This document shows, piece by piece, positions 13,001-24,858 of a DNA stretch of 64,000 bases. Numbering within the stretch: the stretch's first letter is position 1; every line of letters starts with the position of its first letter. The translations under genes and the position numbers were made by a program. The DNA comes from Typha latifolia (taxonomy: Eukaryota > Streptophyta > Magnoliopsida > Poales > Typhaceae). The stretch spans positions 196,001-260,000 of the forward strand of contig CM034108.1 in the NCBI GenBank assembly GCA_019914945.1, written 5' to 3'. The notes below the pieces were generated by a model. It worked only from the letters and a program-made list of their open reading frames with translations. It was not told where the DNA came from and made no database searches.

Positions 13001-16000
13001 TTGAACTCATTCCTAGCCTTCAGCCAATTATTTTTTTAACATATCCAGCAGAACAGATATGAAAAATTATGAATCACAGAAGAAGATAAAGAATACCTGC
13101 CAGTCAGAGTACACAAGAGTTTCATTGAGGTCTAGAACAAGAGTGAAGACATGTTGTTCTTGAGGATGTAGGTCAGGAAGAAGCTTGTCTGATGATGGTT
13201 CAGTAAAGCCCTAACCAAAATAAAGCAGAAAAAGGACTGCAATTAACAAAACCAACAATAGAATTTCTACATATAACAATTCCCAAAGAAAGCTAACTGT
13301 ATTTACATACCCGCACTTGTTCTTCAAGATTGCTCCTAATATCCAAATATAGCTCAATGGTCTTAACAGGGACTGCAATATCAACAAGAAGGATGCTCAA
13401 TCCCACAAAAAAAAAAAGAAAACCAGAGGTTACAGCAAAATAAGTTGCAAACTCCATTAGATCAAAGTTCAACAAAGTCATTTTAACTAAACTCACAAAC
13501 TATACAAGAATTCAAAAGACATAGTGCAAATAAATTACAAGATAAAACAACTATTGTCAGGGACTAGAATCACAAACCGCCCTTTTTCGAAAGAACAGAA
13601 ACACATCCAAATGGTACCAGGTTATCATGCTCAATATTTTAATTAAAACAAAGCTTTAGCCTCCGTAGATAATCAAATCTTGAAATGACAGTTCTACTCT
13701 CTCCTATTAATAGTGACATGGATTGAACTGTGTCAACTTTCTAAATTCGAAAGAACAGAAACACATCCAAATGGTACCAGGTTATCATGCTCAATATTTT
13801 AATTAAAACAAAGCTTTAGCCTCCATAGATAATCAAATCTTGAAATGACAGTTCTACTCTCTCCTGTTAACAGTAACATGGATTGAACTGTGTAACTCTC
13901 TAAAGTTAATAGTAACATGGATTGAATTGTGTCGACTCTCTAAGTTAATAGTAGCATGGATTGAACTGTGTCCTAGTACCTCCAATTTATCAGGCTTTTA
14001 GAATTCTCATGTAGTCGTTGCACAACTCTTCATCCTATCAAGTGTAAACCCATCCATATGGGTTGGTTTCATTGATGGAAGTATGGATAACCTCTACACT
14101 GTTACTAACAACAAATCAAGAGCATATTGCAGTCAATTTCCAAACAAAAGAGACTTGAATAGAGAATTTGTATTGAACATGTAGATTTGGCTGCTTCAGC
14201 AGAAGAGGATATTTGAGCTTTAATGACACACTCCATATGTTATATAATCACCCAAATCTATTATTATGTAAATATAATTCAACTGTTTCATCATAGGAAA
14301 GGTAACATTTTAATTCGTTATGTATCTCTTCAATAATACAAGCTTAATTTATATTACTATTTCCTTACCTTTAAACCATATTTCCTTAAATTCTTACCTA
14401 CAATTATATCAACCACATTTTTATATTTTGTCTTAATGTACTAAATGTTTTACATCCAAATTTTCAACTTTAAAAAATAAATTCCTACCATTTTGTTTCC
14501 TGCTAACAAATAATTAGATTCTTCTCCTAATTATCAAGCTTACTGACTGCATAGTTTTTCTGAATGCATTACCATATTCCTATTTTCACGTGGGTAACTT
14601 CTTTTACTCATTCATGTTCAAGATGGTGAAAATACCCTAAACTACCCACCTTTATGTGACATTGCATCTTAACACTTTAGAGCAACACATAGCATATGGG
14701 TGATGAAATGAAAGTACCTGAATACATTTTCATAATATTCTTAACTAAACATTTATATTGCCAATTGGCCAACCTAGCAAAACTCTCCTCCTTTATGGAG
14801 ACCTAGAACCTACTCTCATAGAGAAGTATTATCCATGGGACCATATCCCCATAGCTAATGCCTAAAAGTTCAGTTTAAGCACATGTTTTCTGTCCTGGCC
14901 TTCTGCAACATATCTAGCTCTTGAGGAAGAAAGCCCACTAAGCCAAGTAAATGGTTGATTGTTTAACATGCTCTGCCTAAATCTTCTGATTGGCAGATTG
15001 AGAACTACTTAAGTGTAAGAACTAAGGACTAAGAACTAAACAAGAACAAGAATAAACTTGAAACAGAGATACCATCTGATCATATGCAGCTCAGAAGGGT
15101 AAAGAAAGAAATACAAACAAACAATTTAAATGTGAATAGAAAGTAAAAATAATAAGACATTAAATACACTCAAAATGAAAATACAACTTACTGCAACTAA
15201 TAGATGGTTCAAACAAGTTGATAGGAACAGAATAAGGTTATATTTCAAAGCCTTACCTTTCATAGCTGCTGAATAAAGCATGGCCCGAAATTTCTGCATT
15301 AGAAAGATATAATTGGATTACTGTTCCAAATCAATCAGAGTGTGAGCGAAATGAAGTACCAGGGACAAGTTGAGCTGCTAAAGATTGAGTTGTTTTTAAG
15401 TAGCTCATGACTGGATGAATTTTGTCTTGTTTGACAAGTGAACTAGCAAAAATGAGCCACCATCTAAAGCTAGAAAACTAAGCCCAGAGGACACAAGTAA
15501 CGAGGCTAAATATAGACTGGTCATAGTAGATATCATAGTATGAGAGGACTTCCTAATGAGTTTTAAGCATCATTGTTTGACCATATATTTAAATTAAATG
15601 CATCCTGCAGTCAATGTGGATTGATCAGGAATTCAATGGAGCATTTATCATTATCCTGCACAAAATGCCTCTAAGGTCACCTTACTCTTAACTAAAACCA
15701 TTGGGGATATTGCATAATGATTTAAATTATAGACATTTGTATCATGGCATTCACTCAAAGACAAAAGGTGACAAAATGAACATATCTTATTATCCTCAAA
15801 TATAAAAAAATGACAACTTGTCTCAGCTGATTAATCTTGCAATCTTTATGTGTCCAAAATATAGATTATATCTTGCAGGAAGCATACTTACTTCAAAACC
15901 AGATGCATCTTCCCCTACTGCATATTTGGAATTCTTCCGAAAAGTGCTTGTCTTCTGATCCAATTCATCTAGAGAGTATGCTGTGCTCATAGAAAAGCAA

Positions 16001-16709
16001 AGCAGAAAATATTTATAAGAATGAGCATGTAGATAGACAACAGAATTTCCTATTTGCACATCAAACGCTCTTAGTGTAGTCTCTCTTTTTCCTTTTCTTT
16101 TTTTCTCTTGGAATGCGATGATAAGGAATGCAAGAGATGATATATATTGTTTAACAGATATGAGATGCCGAACGATCATCATAAGACTCGAATCACTGAA
16201 AAAAATCATGCAAAAAAGAAGCCCTCAAAATAATCCTCCGAACACAAGCAGTTGACAAGAAGAACTGATTGATAAGAGAAGACACAGAATACCACAATAT
16301 CAAGATGTTCCTCATTCTTGTCGCCGAGATCTTTGAAACCCAAAACACACCTCAAACATAGGAGAAGAAAAAAAAAAGACGAGGAAAGATCACAGGAAAA
16401 CAAAATTAGGTCAAATATGCGAAAGAACACGGAAGGAATGAGACAGCAACCATAGGTGACGTAGCCGGTGGCTCCAATGGCGCCTGCGATAGCGGCGAAG
16501 ACTCCAAACTTTAAAAGACCCCGTGATTTGCGAGCTCCGGTAGGAGGAGGAGGCGGTGGAGGCAACTGCTCGTCAACAAAGGGCTCCTTCGTGGCCGCAG
16601 CGGCTGCAGCGGACGCATCGGCGGACACGGCAGGAGAAGAGCTCGAGAGACGGTGGCTTCTGTTGGAGAGGAGGGGAAGAATAACGCGAGATCGAGCGAT
16701 CCGAGACAT
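10025..16709 (-). CDS. TIM50: Mitochondrial import inner membrane translocase subunit TIM50
   Basis: TIM50 is the receptor of the TIM23 presequence translocase in the mitochondrial inner membrane. Ten exons join in frame to 356 residues: 16451-16709, 15892-15980, 15257-15293, 13311-13372, 13097-13210, 11805-11909, 11634-11732, 11126-11282, 10909-11011, 10025-10070. The N-terminus ([17 protein letters not shown]) is Arg/Ser-rich and lacks acidic residues, as in a presequence. It is followed by a PPPPPPP run and a single membrane helix (about residues 66-84, [15 protein letters not shown]). The FCP1/NIF phosphatase-like domain spans about residues 150-320, with [11 protein letters not shown] in place of the catalytic DxDxT motif, as in the TIM50 family, then [11 protein letters not shown] and [19 protein letters not shown]. 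The ATG at 16709 is chosen because it begins the presequence; an open frame continues upstream but is CT-repeat sequence. The C-terminus (after FIERSKEHQ) is short and basic. Confidence 0.93.
10850..10930. repeat. 22-bp direct repeat copying the 3' end of TIM50 exon 9
   Basis: The 22 bases at 10909-10930, which are the last coding bases of TIM50 exon 9 read on the minus strand, recur without mismatch at 10850-10871 in the adjoining intron. The start-to-start distance is 59 bp. The splice donor just outside the exon (gtagca on the minus strand) is not repeated. Confidence 0.85.
13587..13972. repeat. 160-bp tandem duplication plus about 40-bp partial copies in TIM50 intron 3
   Basis: Copy 1 (13587-13746) and copy 2 (13747-about 13905) match almost base for base, both starting TCGAAAGAACAGAAACACAT. 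Copy 2 is followed by two further shortened units, each containing a GTTAATAGTA(A/G)CATGGATTGAA core. Together they form a stepwise tandem expansion inside an intron. Confidence 0.88.
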
Positions 16710-17993
16710 GGAGAGGATTCTTCTTATACTTCTCCTTTGCCTTCGGTAGCTTCTGAAGTAGAGATTGACGAGATATAGAGAGGGAGAAAGAGGAGAAGGG
16801 TTTAGGATGGGTTTAAGGGCGGCTAAATTTGGAGAGGAGAGGAGAGGAGAGGAGAGAAGAGGAGAAGAGAGCGGGGGCGAAGAAAGAAAGGAAAGAAAGA
16901 TTTGTCTTTGGCTGACAAAAGAGAAGTGAGGGCGACCAGACACGCTCTTATTAGTGTTAAGTGTAATAGTAAATAGTGTATGATTTGGGACCGGTCGTTA
17001 AATGTTGGGTTTGTTTGTAGTATCAAACTAACCCTCCAGAACAGAATAAAGGGATTGAGAAATTTGCTCTCTTTCGTCTTACTGCTAGTCTAAACTATCT
17101 ATGCCTCGTTAAAAATGGTCACCCAAAATATATATTTTCTTATATAATGGTGGAGAAAGAATGTTTTACTCTTAAAAAGATTGTGTTCATTATAGTAGAG
17201 ATTATATAGTAGAGATGCGAGATTCCTTAATTTTAATTCTACTGCTGAATGGAAACCCTGATGATAATTAATAAACTAATAAAACAAATAAGCGGACTTA
17301 ATTTGTATTCAATTATACAACTTCCAAATTCTCGTTTCCTTTTTTTTGGGGAGGGGGGGATATCAAAGAGCTTAGCCTATAGGCTGGCTGCAGGATATGT
17401 GTATTAATTATGAAGTGCATAGCCATGTATTACATGAATGAGATCGATGGATGCGAGTAAATTCGAAGTAAGACAGAGTAACACAAGTATTACAGCTTGA
17501 CTTTTGATTACTAGATTCAATCGCATGGAACCACGTAATAGATCGAATGGAAAACATGGAATAGAAGATACAAGATAGATATAATTATAGAAAGTGAAGT
17601 AGCTGATAAAGGGTTGTTGCAAGTGCCAATAAGACATCTGCAATCTAAGTGCCATAGAAATGTACTCGGCTAATTTAAGTGCTACATGAAACTAGCTATG
17701 TTCCAAGCCCAGCAGAGACTTTTTAGTGATCAATCTGTTCTTCATGATCTCATCTCTTTCAGTTGTTTGACAAGTAGGAGATCTGGATGGAGCCACGCAA
17801 CAACTAACTCGCCAAATATGAAAAGCCTAAATACAATTATTCAGTATGTACTTACTGCTGCCAACTCTCTCTGTCTGTCTCTCAACTTTTCATGATGTGC
17901 AGAAATAGTAGAAGAAGAAGCATATATATATGTTCATGTGAATGAGCTTTGTCTCCTACGTAGAAGTATATATGTCGTACATAATTAGTGAAG

Positions 17994-18030
<37 letters not shown>
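16710..18030. other. Spacer between TIM50 (5' side) and OPT (3' side)
   Basis: The first about 200 bases hold the TIM50 leader and promoter, including a purine-rich GGAGA repeat (about 16831-16875) that reads as TCTCC on the TIM50 strand. The remainder is AT-rich and should include the OPT 3' UTR. I see no coding exon, tRNA or transposon ends. Confidence 0.5.

Positions 18031-18031
<1 letters not shown>
17998..18031. repeat. (AT)n microsatellite abutting the OPT stop codon
   Basis: A TA-dinucleotide run of about 32 bases ends at the stop codon of the oligopeptide transporter (TAA on the minus strand, 18031-18033). The start of that gene's 3' UTR is therefore a microsatellite. Confidence 0.9.
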
Positions 18032-18036
<5 letters not shown>

Positions 18037-21000
18037 TAGTGGACAGCCTTTAACTGATATCCCTGGGGCTGTGGGGCAAGATGCTAAAGGACAGTGATCG
18101 ATCTCTGTGCCCCACCATTTCAGATTTCGATTCTCATTTTGAAGAGCAAAGAACAAAAGAACACCCATGAATGCTGTACCAGCATCTAGCGCCGCCGATA
18201 GCACATAGTTGTACTTCTGCCACCAGGCTTTTCGATATCTGAAGACAAAGTAGTTGAAAATTGTACCAGTGATGAGCCAGCTAGCTATGTTAGTTGGAGT
18301 TGCAGGGGGCATCCCGGCGAAACCATAAGATATGACTGGTATGTTGATCAGAGGGATCCACTTCTTCTCAGGGAACATCTTACTCAGCACCCAGATGGGA
18401 ACTGGCAGAACTGCACCGATGAGAAACAACCACACCAAATTCCGATATAATCCACCGTGCCCAAAGAGACGTCCTGGTCCTATAAGGCCCCAAATCACCG
18501 AGGCATCGAACGTCACTCGATATTTTGGGCAAGTCCACGGACTGTCAGGATGCAGAGCTTCTACATCACAGATGTTCTCGATGCTATCCAGCATCCACCA
18601 TGCCACTGCAAGGTTCACGATCCCAGCAACCAAAGTTCCCACAAGCTGCCAAGGCAAGCATATTAGGCATCAATAGAGATGGATCATACACTCTTTCTTC
18701 TTTTTTTTAACGAGTTTCTGTGCCAAGTATAATACCTGAGCAACGTACATGCATCTAGGTGGGATTTTCATATAATGGCCAAGCTTCAGGTCAGCAAGAA
18801 AAGAAAGTGCATGAATGGTGCTGATCCGCCCATATATCTTGAAGAGCAGATTAGCGATAGGCTTCCCCGGAAGAATATAACCAATCATGAACTGTGCAAT
18901 GATATCATACCCAGGTTGCTGCAAGATTCATGGACACAAACAAACACACACACACAAAAACAAAATTAATTGTCAGTTTAACGTATGTTTTGAAATAAAA
19001 GGAAAAGCACAGAAAATTTATTTGCCTGATTCGTTGTTGCTTGAATGACTCCGATGGGAAGAGTAACAATCCATGCCAATCCAAAAGCAAATATCATACC
19101 CCACCAGGGCAGTTGCACTTCCTCTTTCCAGATAAATGACATCATTAGTGACAGAACTATGCTTCCCACAAGCAGAATAAGGAACCACCACTGAGGAACT
19201 TGTTTGTAGTTCTTCATCAGTTTGGCATGGATGTCTAATTTCACGGAGTTCATTGCTGACTTGCTCTGCTTCCAAATATCACTACAAGAACAAAGTAGTA
19301 AAAAGCAAATTATTTCTCAGAAAGATAGCACTAAAAGTTACATGTCCAGATGAAAATCCAGCTATAACTCAATTGTTGCAAAACCAAGCAATAAATTTTT
19401 TTCTTTAAAAAAAACTAGTCTCAAGGGTCCAAGAAGAAAGAAAAGAAACCTGTATAGAACTATAGATTCCTATAGTATGTAATGTGCCACCTTACATGAT
19501 GTTCTGACACAACGAGAGCTCAGAAGAGCTTCTCCATATAGTAGTTGCAAGCACGTAATGTTCCATTCTCATGGTCAACTTTCATGTTAAACCTTACACA
19601 GAGACTTACTTTTTAGTGCAATAGGGGTCTCTACCTGCCGTTAAAGAGCAGAACATGAGTGAGGGTCGCTGTAAATCTCGCAAATCCAGATCCGATTGAG
19701 AGTGCAAAAAGTGGACTGAGATAGAGCTTGCCATAGCTATCATATGCAGCCACATTTAAATCAAAATCGGGTGTCAATATCTTGGTGGTGTCATATTTCT
19801 GGCCCGTAGTTGTAAAGAGTTGATTTGAAAATATAGGGAACTTCCGGGCATCAAAAGTGTTGTACTTCCAATAACAGATGGGAACAATAATATAGATGAA
19901 CATGATGAAACCAACTGCGACGTTCACAATGGAGAACCACGGGGCAACAAGAGGGCTGCCATGATAAGCAGAGATCCCAGCCCAATCAAGTGTGAAAGCT
20001 CCAACTCCAAGACCATGGTAGCCTGATCCAATCTGTTGAGCAGTGATGCTACGAGGCCATACCCAACAGACCCATGAGAAGAATGTCAAGATAGGGAGCA
20101 GATAGCCAGGTAATGCATAATAGGCGAAGCTCACAGCAAGGAATACAAGAAAGAATTGCATCCTCGTAAGCCCTTTAGATCCCGAATCCTTCTCATGTAA
20201 TGCCCTGCAGAATTAATTGAAAGTTAAAGAGCATCTTTAAGATAAAAAGGACAGCATCATATTCGAATTCTCTTCGGCGGTCTTCAGTGGTCTTCAGTTT
20301 TTGATCTAAAATACAGCAGTATATATGCTATATCATATTCCTTCTTACTGAAAAGTGAAATCAAGCTATGAAACATTTAATGACAACCAATAAAATTAAG
20401 AAAGAGTACACTTGTCTCTTCTTTTACCCCTGACCATAAGCAATTTAGTTCTCACCAAAATTGTCCAATCATAAAAAATAAAAAATAAAAGTAGGACGCA
20501 AAAGCAAAAGAACCATGCTCTGTATTCAGCTTGAAAAACTTAAATGAGAAGGAACTGAGTTATATGGTTGTACGGAATCCTACTGAAAATGCCAAAAAGA
20601 ACATAAAAAGCTTCTTTGCCTGATTGTTAATTGCTATGCCCTCTTTTAGTACTACAAATTTTACATCTGCAACTCTGCATGCCAAAGTTAGATATCTTTT
20701 AGTCACTAGAATATCATAGGTGGATTCTCTTACTTCTCTTGATATCCTTGCTGCAGACAGTGATACAACTGTCAGAACTAAAAAAGAGCAAGATCAAAAC
20801 AACTTGTCAATGCATCCCTGTAACTTAATTGAACGGCTTAACGCCCCCATTTTGGGCTGCTCAAAGATAAAAATGATGACAAACAGCAAACAGAACTGAT
20901 TTAGCAAACCTGAAAAGAGAAACCTGAGCAAGGTTAGAAGGCCACCACATTTCTGCAGGCTCTACCAAATACCTCCTCAACATCCCAGCCCATCCATAAC

Positions 21001-22683
21001 CCAGTATCTGCAAAGCAAAAGATCAACCATAAACAATATGTAACAAATAACAAGATAGTGTAGTAGGACAAGAATGTTTATTTTCTGCACGAATATTTTG
21101 CATCTCTTGGTCTGAGCAGATTAAACTTTTCTTCTTTCTTCCTTTTTTTTTTTTTCTTTTTCTGCCATCCAGATTAAGCTTCCCAAATTGCTCATTATAG
21201 TCTATGAAATAAAATTTAAGGGATAATTTAACCACTAATCATGAAGATATGTATACTCCATGTACTGCTTTTGCTACATGAAACATTTTTTACAAAAATG
21301 ATACTAGTTTAGCCTGAATTTAGCTTTTAACGATATGATATTCCTTAGTCTAGAGAACAATAACAAAAGTTGAAGAGAAGAGAACAAAACATCCATTTCT
21401 TATTATAAGACTGAAAGGGATGAGAAAGAAATTAGGATAGAAGAGAGTAAAGAGATTCGCAGCGCAAGTTGAAAGTAGCCGCTAGTAGAGACAGGGACCA
21501 TTTTTAAGACATGTGACAGACAAATAAAGTGATTGAGACCCATGCGTGATGTCTCCTGCCTTCTATCCTATAGCATCTTCAGTTCTTTTATATTCGTAAG
21601 CATCAAACCCAAGGAAATATAGAACGCACAACAAATCGAATTCTAGATTCTCAATATATTTTTTTTCAAAAAGAAATGTTGGAATACGCCAATCGGGGTG
21701 GGCGTGCTTAGGTCCTTTGCTTATTTATGTAAAACCTTAAACAACAGTCGTATATACCTTGGCCAGAAGACTAATCACAGAGGTAGATATATAAAAATTA
21801 AATGGGACCACACCATAGAGAAAAGTAATGAAAAAATATAAGCTTCGTTCGTTATCCACCACCTAATACACACCTCAATCATAAGAGACTCTTAGTCCAT
21901 AATTAAGGAGAAAGTCGGGTTCCATAAACTTCCCTGGAATTGGCCAAAAATCCCAAGTTGACAGTAAACCCCGGAAGAAGTGAAATAACTACTCGATATA
22001 GAACTACTGTCCAGTTAGGAAAAAGAAGCCATGAAAAATCCATTGGCTATCTACCTAGCTACTATATTAAAGAACACAATTGAAAAATAAATAAATAAAT
22101 AAATAAATAAATAAGAACAGGAGCAAGAAAAGAAGAGAACTTTTTTTTCTTTTTTTACCTGGGTGGTGAGCACAATGAGTAGTCCACAGAGGAAGCTCAA
22201 GCTCTGCTTGTAATATGCTTTCATTACGGTGATGGCGCCGATGGAGTAGGCATCACCGCCGCCATAAGAAACCCCGCAATTGGCGAATACGGTGATGATA
22301 ACGTGCTCCTTTATGTTGAACGGACCCGGATTAAGATTAAAACTCCAATTTTTCCACACTTTCACCTCCTTGTTTGGTAGCGTGGAGGCCATGAAGCGGC
22401 CGATGGGGAGCACGGCGATCTGCATGAGGATCCCGGAGATGGTGAGGGGCTGCGTCCGGAAGGTGAAGAAGGTGTTGAGGAAGATGAGGAGGACGCAAGA
22501 GGTGAGTCCGAGGAACCACGCGCGAAATGTCATCACGGGAAGAGATGGGTCGTCGGTCTCCGGCACCACCAGGGCCACCTCCTCCACCGGGCACCGGTCA
22601 GAGTCCTCCGGCGGGGGGCTTTGGGACTTGGGGTCTGGGTCTCCCTTGGACTTGGAGGCCATTTCTGAGATGGATTCGACCAA
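18031..22683 (-). CDS. Oligopeptide transporter, OPT family (plant OPT clade)
   Basis: This is a proton-coupled carrier for small peptides, glutathione or metal chelates in a cell membrane; the substrate cannot be told from sequence. Six exons join to 748 residues: 22159-22683, 20910-21007, 19635-20204, 19026-19281, 18736-18918, 18031-18645. Hallmarks are the family motifs [10 protein letters not shown] (exon 1) and KIPPR (exon 5), the conserved [18 protein letters not shown] near the start, and many hydrophobic segments throughout. The length matches the usual 730-760 residues. The C-terminus ends [15 protein letters not shown], also typical of plant OPTs. The ATG at 22683 is the first in frame; a second at 22662 (MASKSKGD) would also serve. 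The intron between exons 4 and 5 appears to start with GC rather than GT. Resemblance is nearest to the OPT1/OPT5 type, from memory only. Confidence 0.93.
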
Positions 22684-24143
22684 AGCTGCCTCCTTCCTCC
22701 CCTCCCCCCTCCTTCCTCTCCTCTAGTGTGATAACCTCGGTAACGGAGTAGTGTATTGAAGCGGCAAGGGTAGAGAGGTGGGCAAAATATATAATGGTGG
22801 AAAAGAGGACATAGTCATACACACATAGACACCATAGTAATATGGTAATAGCAAATTATGCGGGCTTAATAGTTTTGTTAAGACAAATCTCGAAGCGCAC
22901 TAACTCGAATCGGACGTTAATAACTTTGGCGTCCGTATACGGGTGGTTACTGATTAGTTTGGCAAAGGTATACCTGACACGAGGCAGTAGTTTCCGAAGG
23001 GGTATATTGGTATCCGTGAAATGACCGGCATAACCTCACTCTTGCATGGCGCAGGCGCAGGCGCAGGCGCAGTTTAGTGTTGTATGATTATGATTAGACT
23101 AACTAATCGAGATCTAATTTGGTAACGTACATAATCTATAATCTATGATAATGACGATGTTGTTTACCGAACCCAAACTATCGTTTATTGTTATAAAGTT
23201 CTAGTAGCAGCTATTTGTATACAAAGTTTTCATGTCCTTCTGGTGAATATGTGTTATTTTTATTGAAAGCCTCTTTTTTTTCTTTTTTTCTTTTTTTGCT
23301 TTTTCTGCTTCTGCTGAAGTATTATTTTGTCATTTCGGCAGCAGCAGAAAGCCCAAGTTGCAGTAGAAAAGCGCATAAAATATATATATAAAAGATCTGA
23401 CAATGTTTCTTAGATTAGATTACAGCTGGGTGTACAGAAGCCAATTTTGTCTTGACTTGGTAAGCCAACAAAAGATTCCACGGATAGGCGGATGACCTGC
23501 ACACAAATACAATGATCTCTAATCGAGGGGGGAGAATGGAGATGAACGACAAATTCTTACAAATGTAATTCTAATTGGGTGGGGTTTCGGGAACGGGCAT
23601 TTTAAGGTTTTAATAAATTATGAGAGGCGAGGGAGGGATAGATAGATTGGTCATTTTGAAGAGGGCATTTAGGTCATAAAGAAATTGTAGTTTTTTGCGG
23701 TCTATTTTGGGGAGGGAGGGAGGGAGGAGGCCGTGGGCAAACTTGTGCGGATCACGAGACGAGCGCGAGGTAACACATGGTTGTCGTGGCGCGGAACACT
23801 CGGACGGTGGAAGTGGGGAGGCACCACGTCTGACCTGTAAGTCCAGGTGGCAATAACAAGGAAACAGACACCCCTACTGTCTACTAGCTAATAGATTTTT
23901 GAAAATATATAATCAGTTTGAAGTTTGAAATAATAGACTAGTCTAGTGGTGCGTATGGGGCCCGAGACCCTACCTAGTCAGGCATGGGGCTGTAGCTACT
24001 AACTACTACATTGCAGTATTGCATTGCGTAAGAAGCTCATAAAATGAAGAGGGGATGCCACGTGTTGGGTGAAGAGACGAGTGGACGAATGGTTGACCCA
24101 GCTGCCAAATTCGCTCCTTTGCTTTTTATTTTTCCTTCCTTTT

Positions 24144-24210
24144 CGTGCGTGCGCGTGCGCGCGCGCGCGTGTGTGTGTGTATGTGTGAGTGTGAGTGTGA
24201 GTGTGTGGGA
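24144..24210. repeat. Alternating purine-pyrimidine (GC/GT) tract
   Basis: About 65 bases of GTGCGC, CGCGCG, GTGTGT and GTGAGT units in an otherwise AT-rich region. Strictly alternating CG/TG sequence of this kind is the classic Z-DNA-forming pattern. Confidence 0.85.
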
Positions 24211-24840
24211 CCCTTTCTTATTCCATCGTCAAAAAAGGTTTTCTACCTTGGGCGTTGACGCCAGAAACAATAACTTTTTAAGAAGAAATTTCTTAAAAAC
24301 TTTAACTAGAGAATAAATTCCAAATTACTAATTATCAGCAACTTGCTGAGGAATCTTTAAAAACTAGTACAAGCGGGATTTTCCAGTAACAATGGTAAAC
24401 GGTCGCGAATACTCAAGAGCTAGATATAAAGTTTGCATGCAGGCTTCGCAAAAGTTAAAAAGGTTATATATATATGAGAAAATGATTTTTTTGTGGTACA
24501 TAAAAATTGCCAGGGAATCGATCGGTTTGTTCTATGTCAGACAAGGACAAATAGACGCAGCACCCAGATAATGATGCAGATGCACAACTTGCAGGAAGGA
24601 ATATGGTGCCTGACTTGATCCCCCAACCCCTCACACACACACACACACACACAATATATATATCATCTCTAAGCACTTCCACTACATATTAGGCATCATC
24701 CATACATCAAATTATTATATTAATATTATATTGATAACAGTACAAAGATAACTCGAATAAAAGGGCGTTGGTTTGGCTTGAATTAGTCAAAATAAAGTAA
24801 TAGCATCAATTTGATAGCCTGTACCATCTCGTGATTTGAC

Positions 24841-24858
24841 GGCGCCGGCGCCGGCGCC
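24841..24858. repeat. (GGCGCC)3 self-complementary GC block
   Basis: Eighteen bases made of three GGCGCC units, each palindromic, so the whole block is its own reverse complement. It is strikingly GC-rich against the surrounding AT-rich DNA. Confidence 0.9.

Noticed and set aside
16206..16943. Longer minus-strand frame that would extend TIM50 upstream and into intron 1
   Set aside because: The extension is TCTCC-repeat sequence (poly Ser-Pro-Leu) with no conservation, and the 3' part runs through the intron after GYVTYG. The ATG at 16709 starts a proper mitochondrial presequence.
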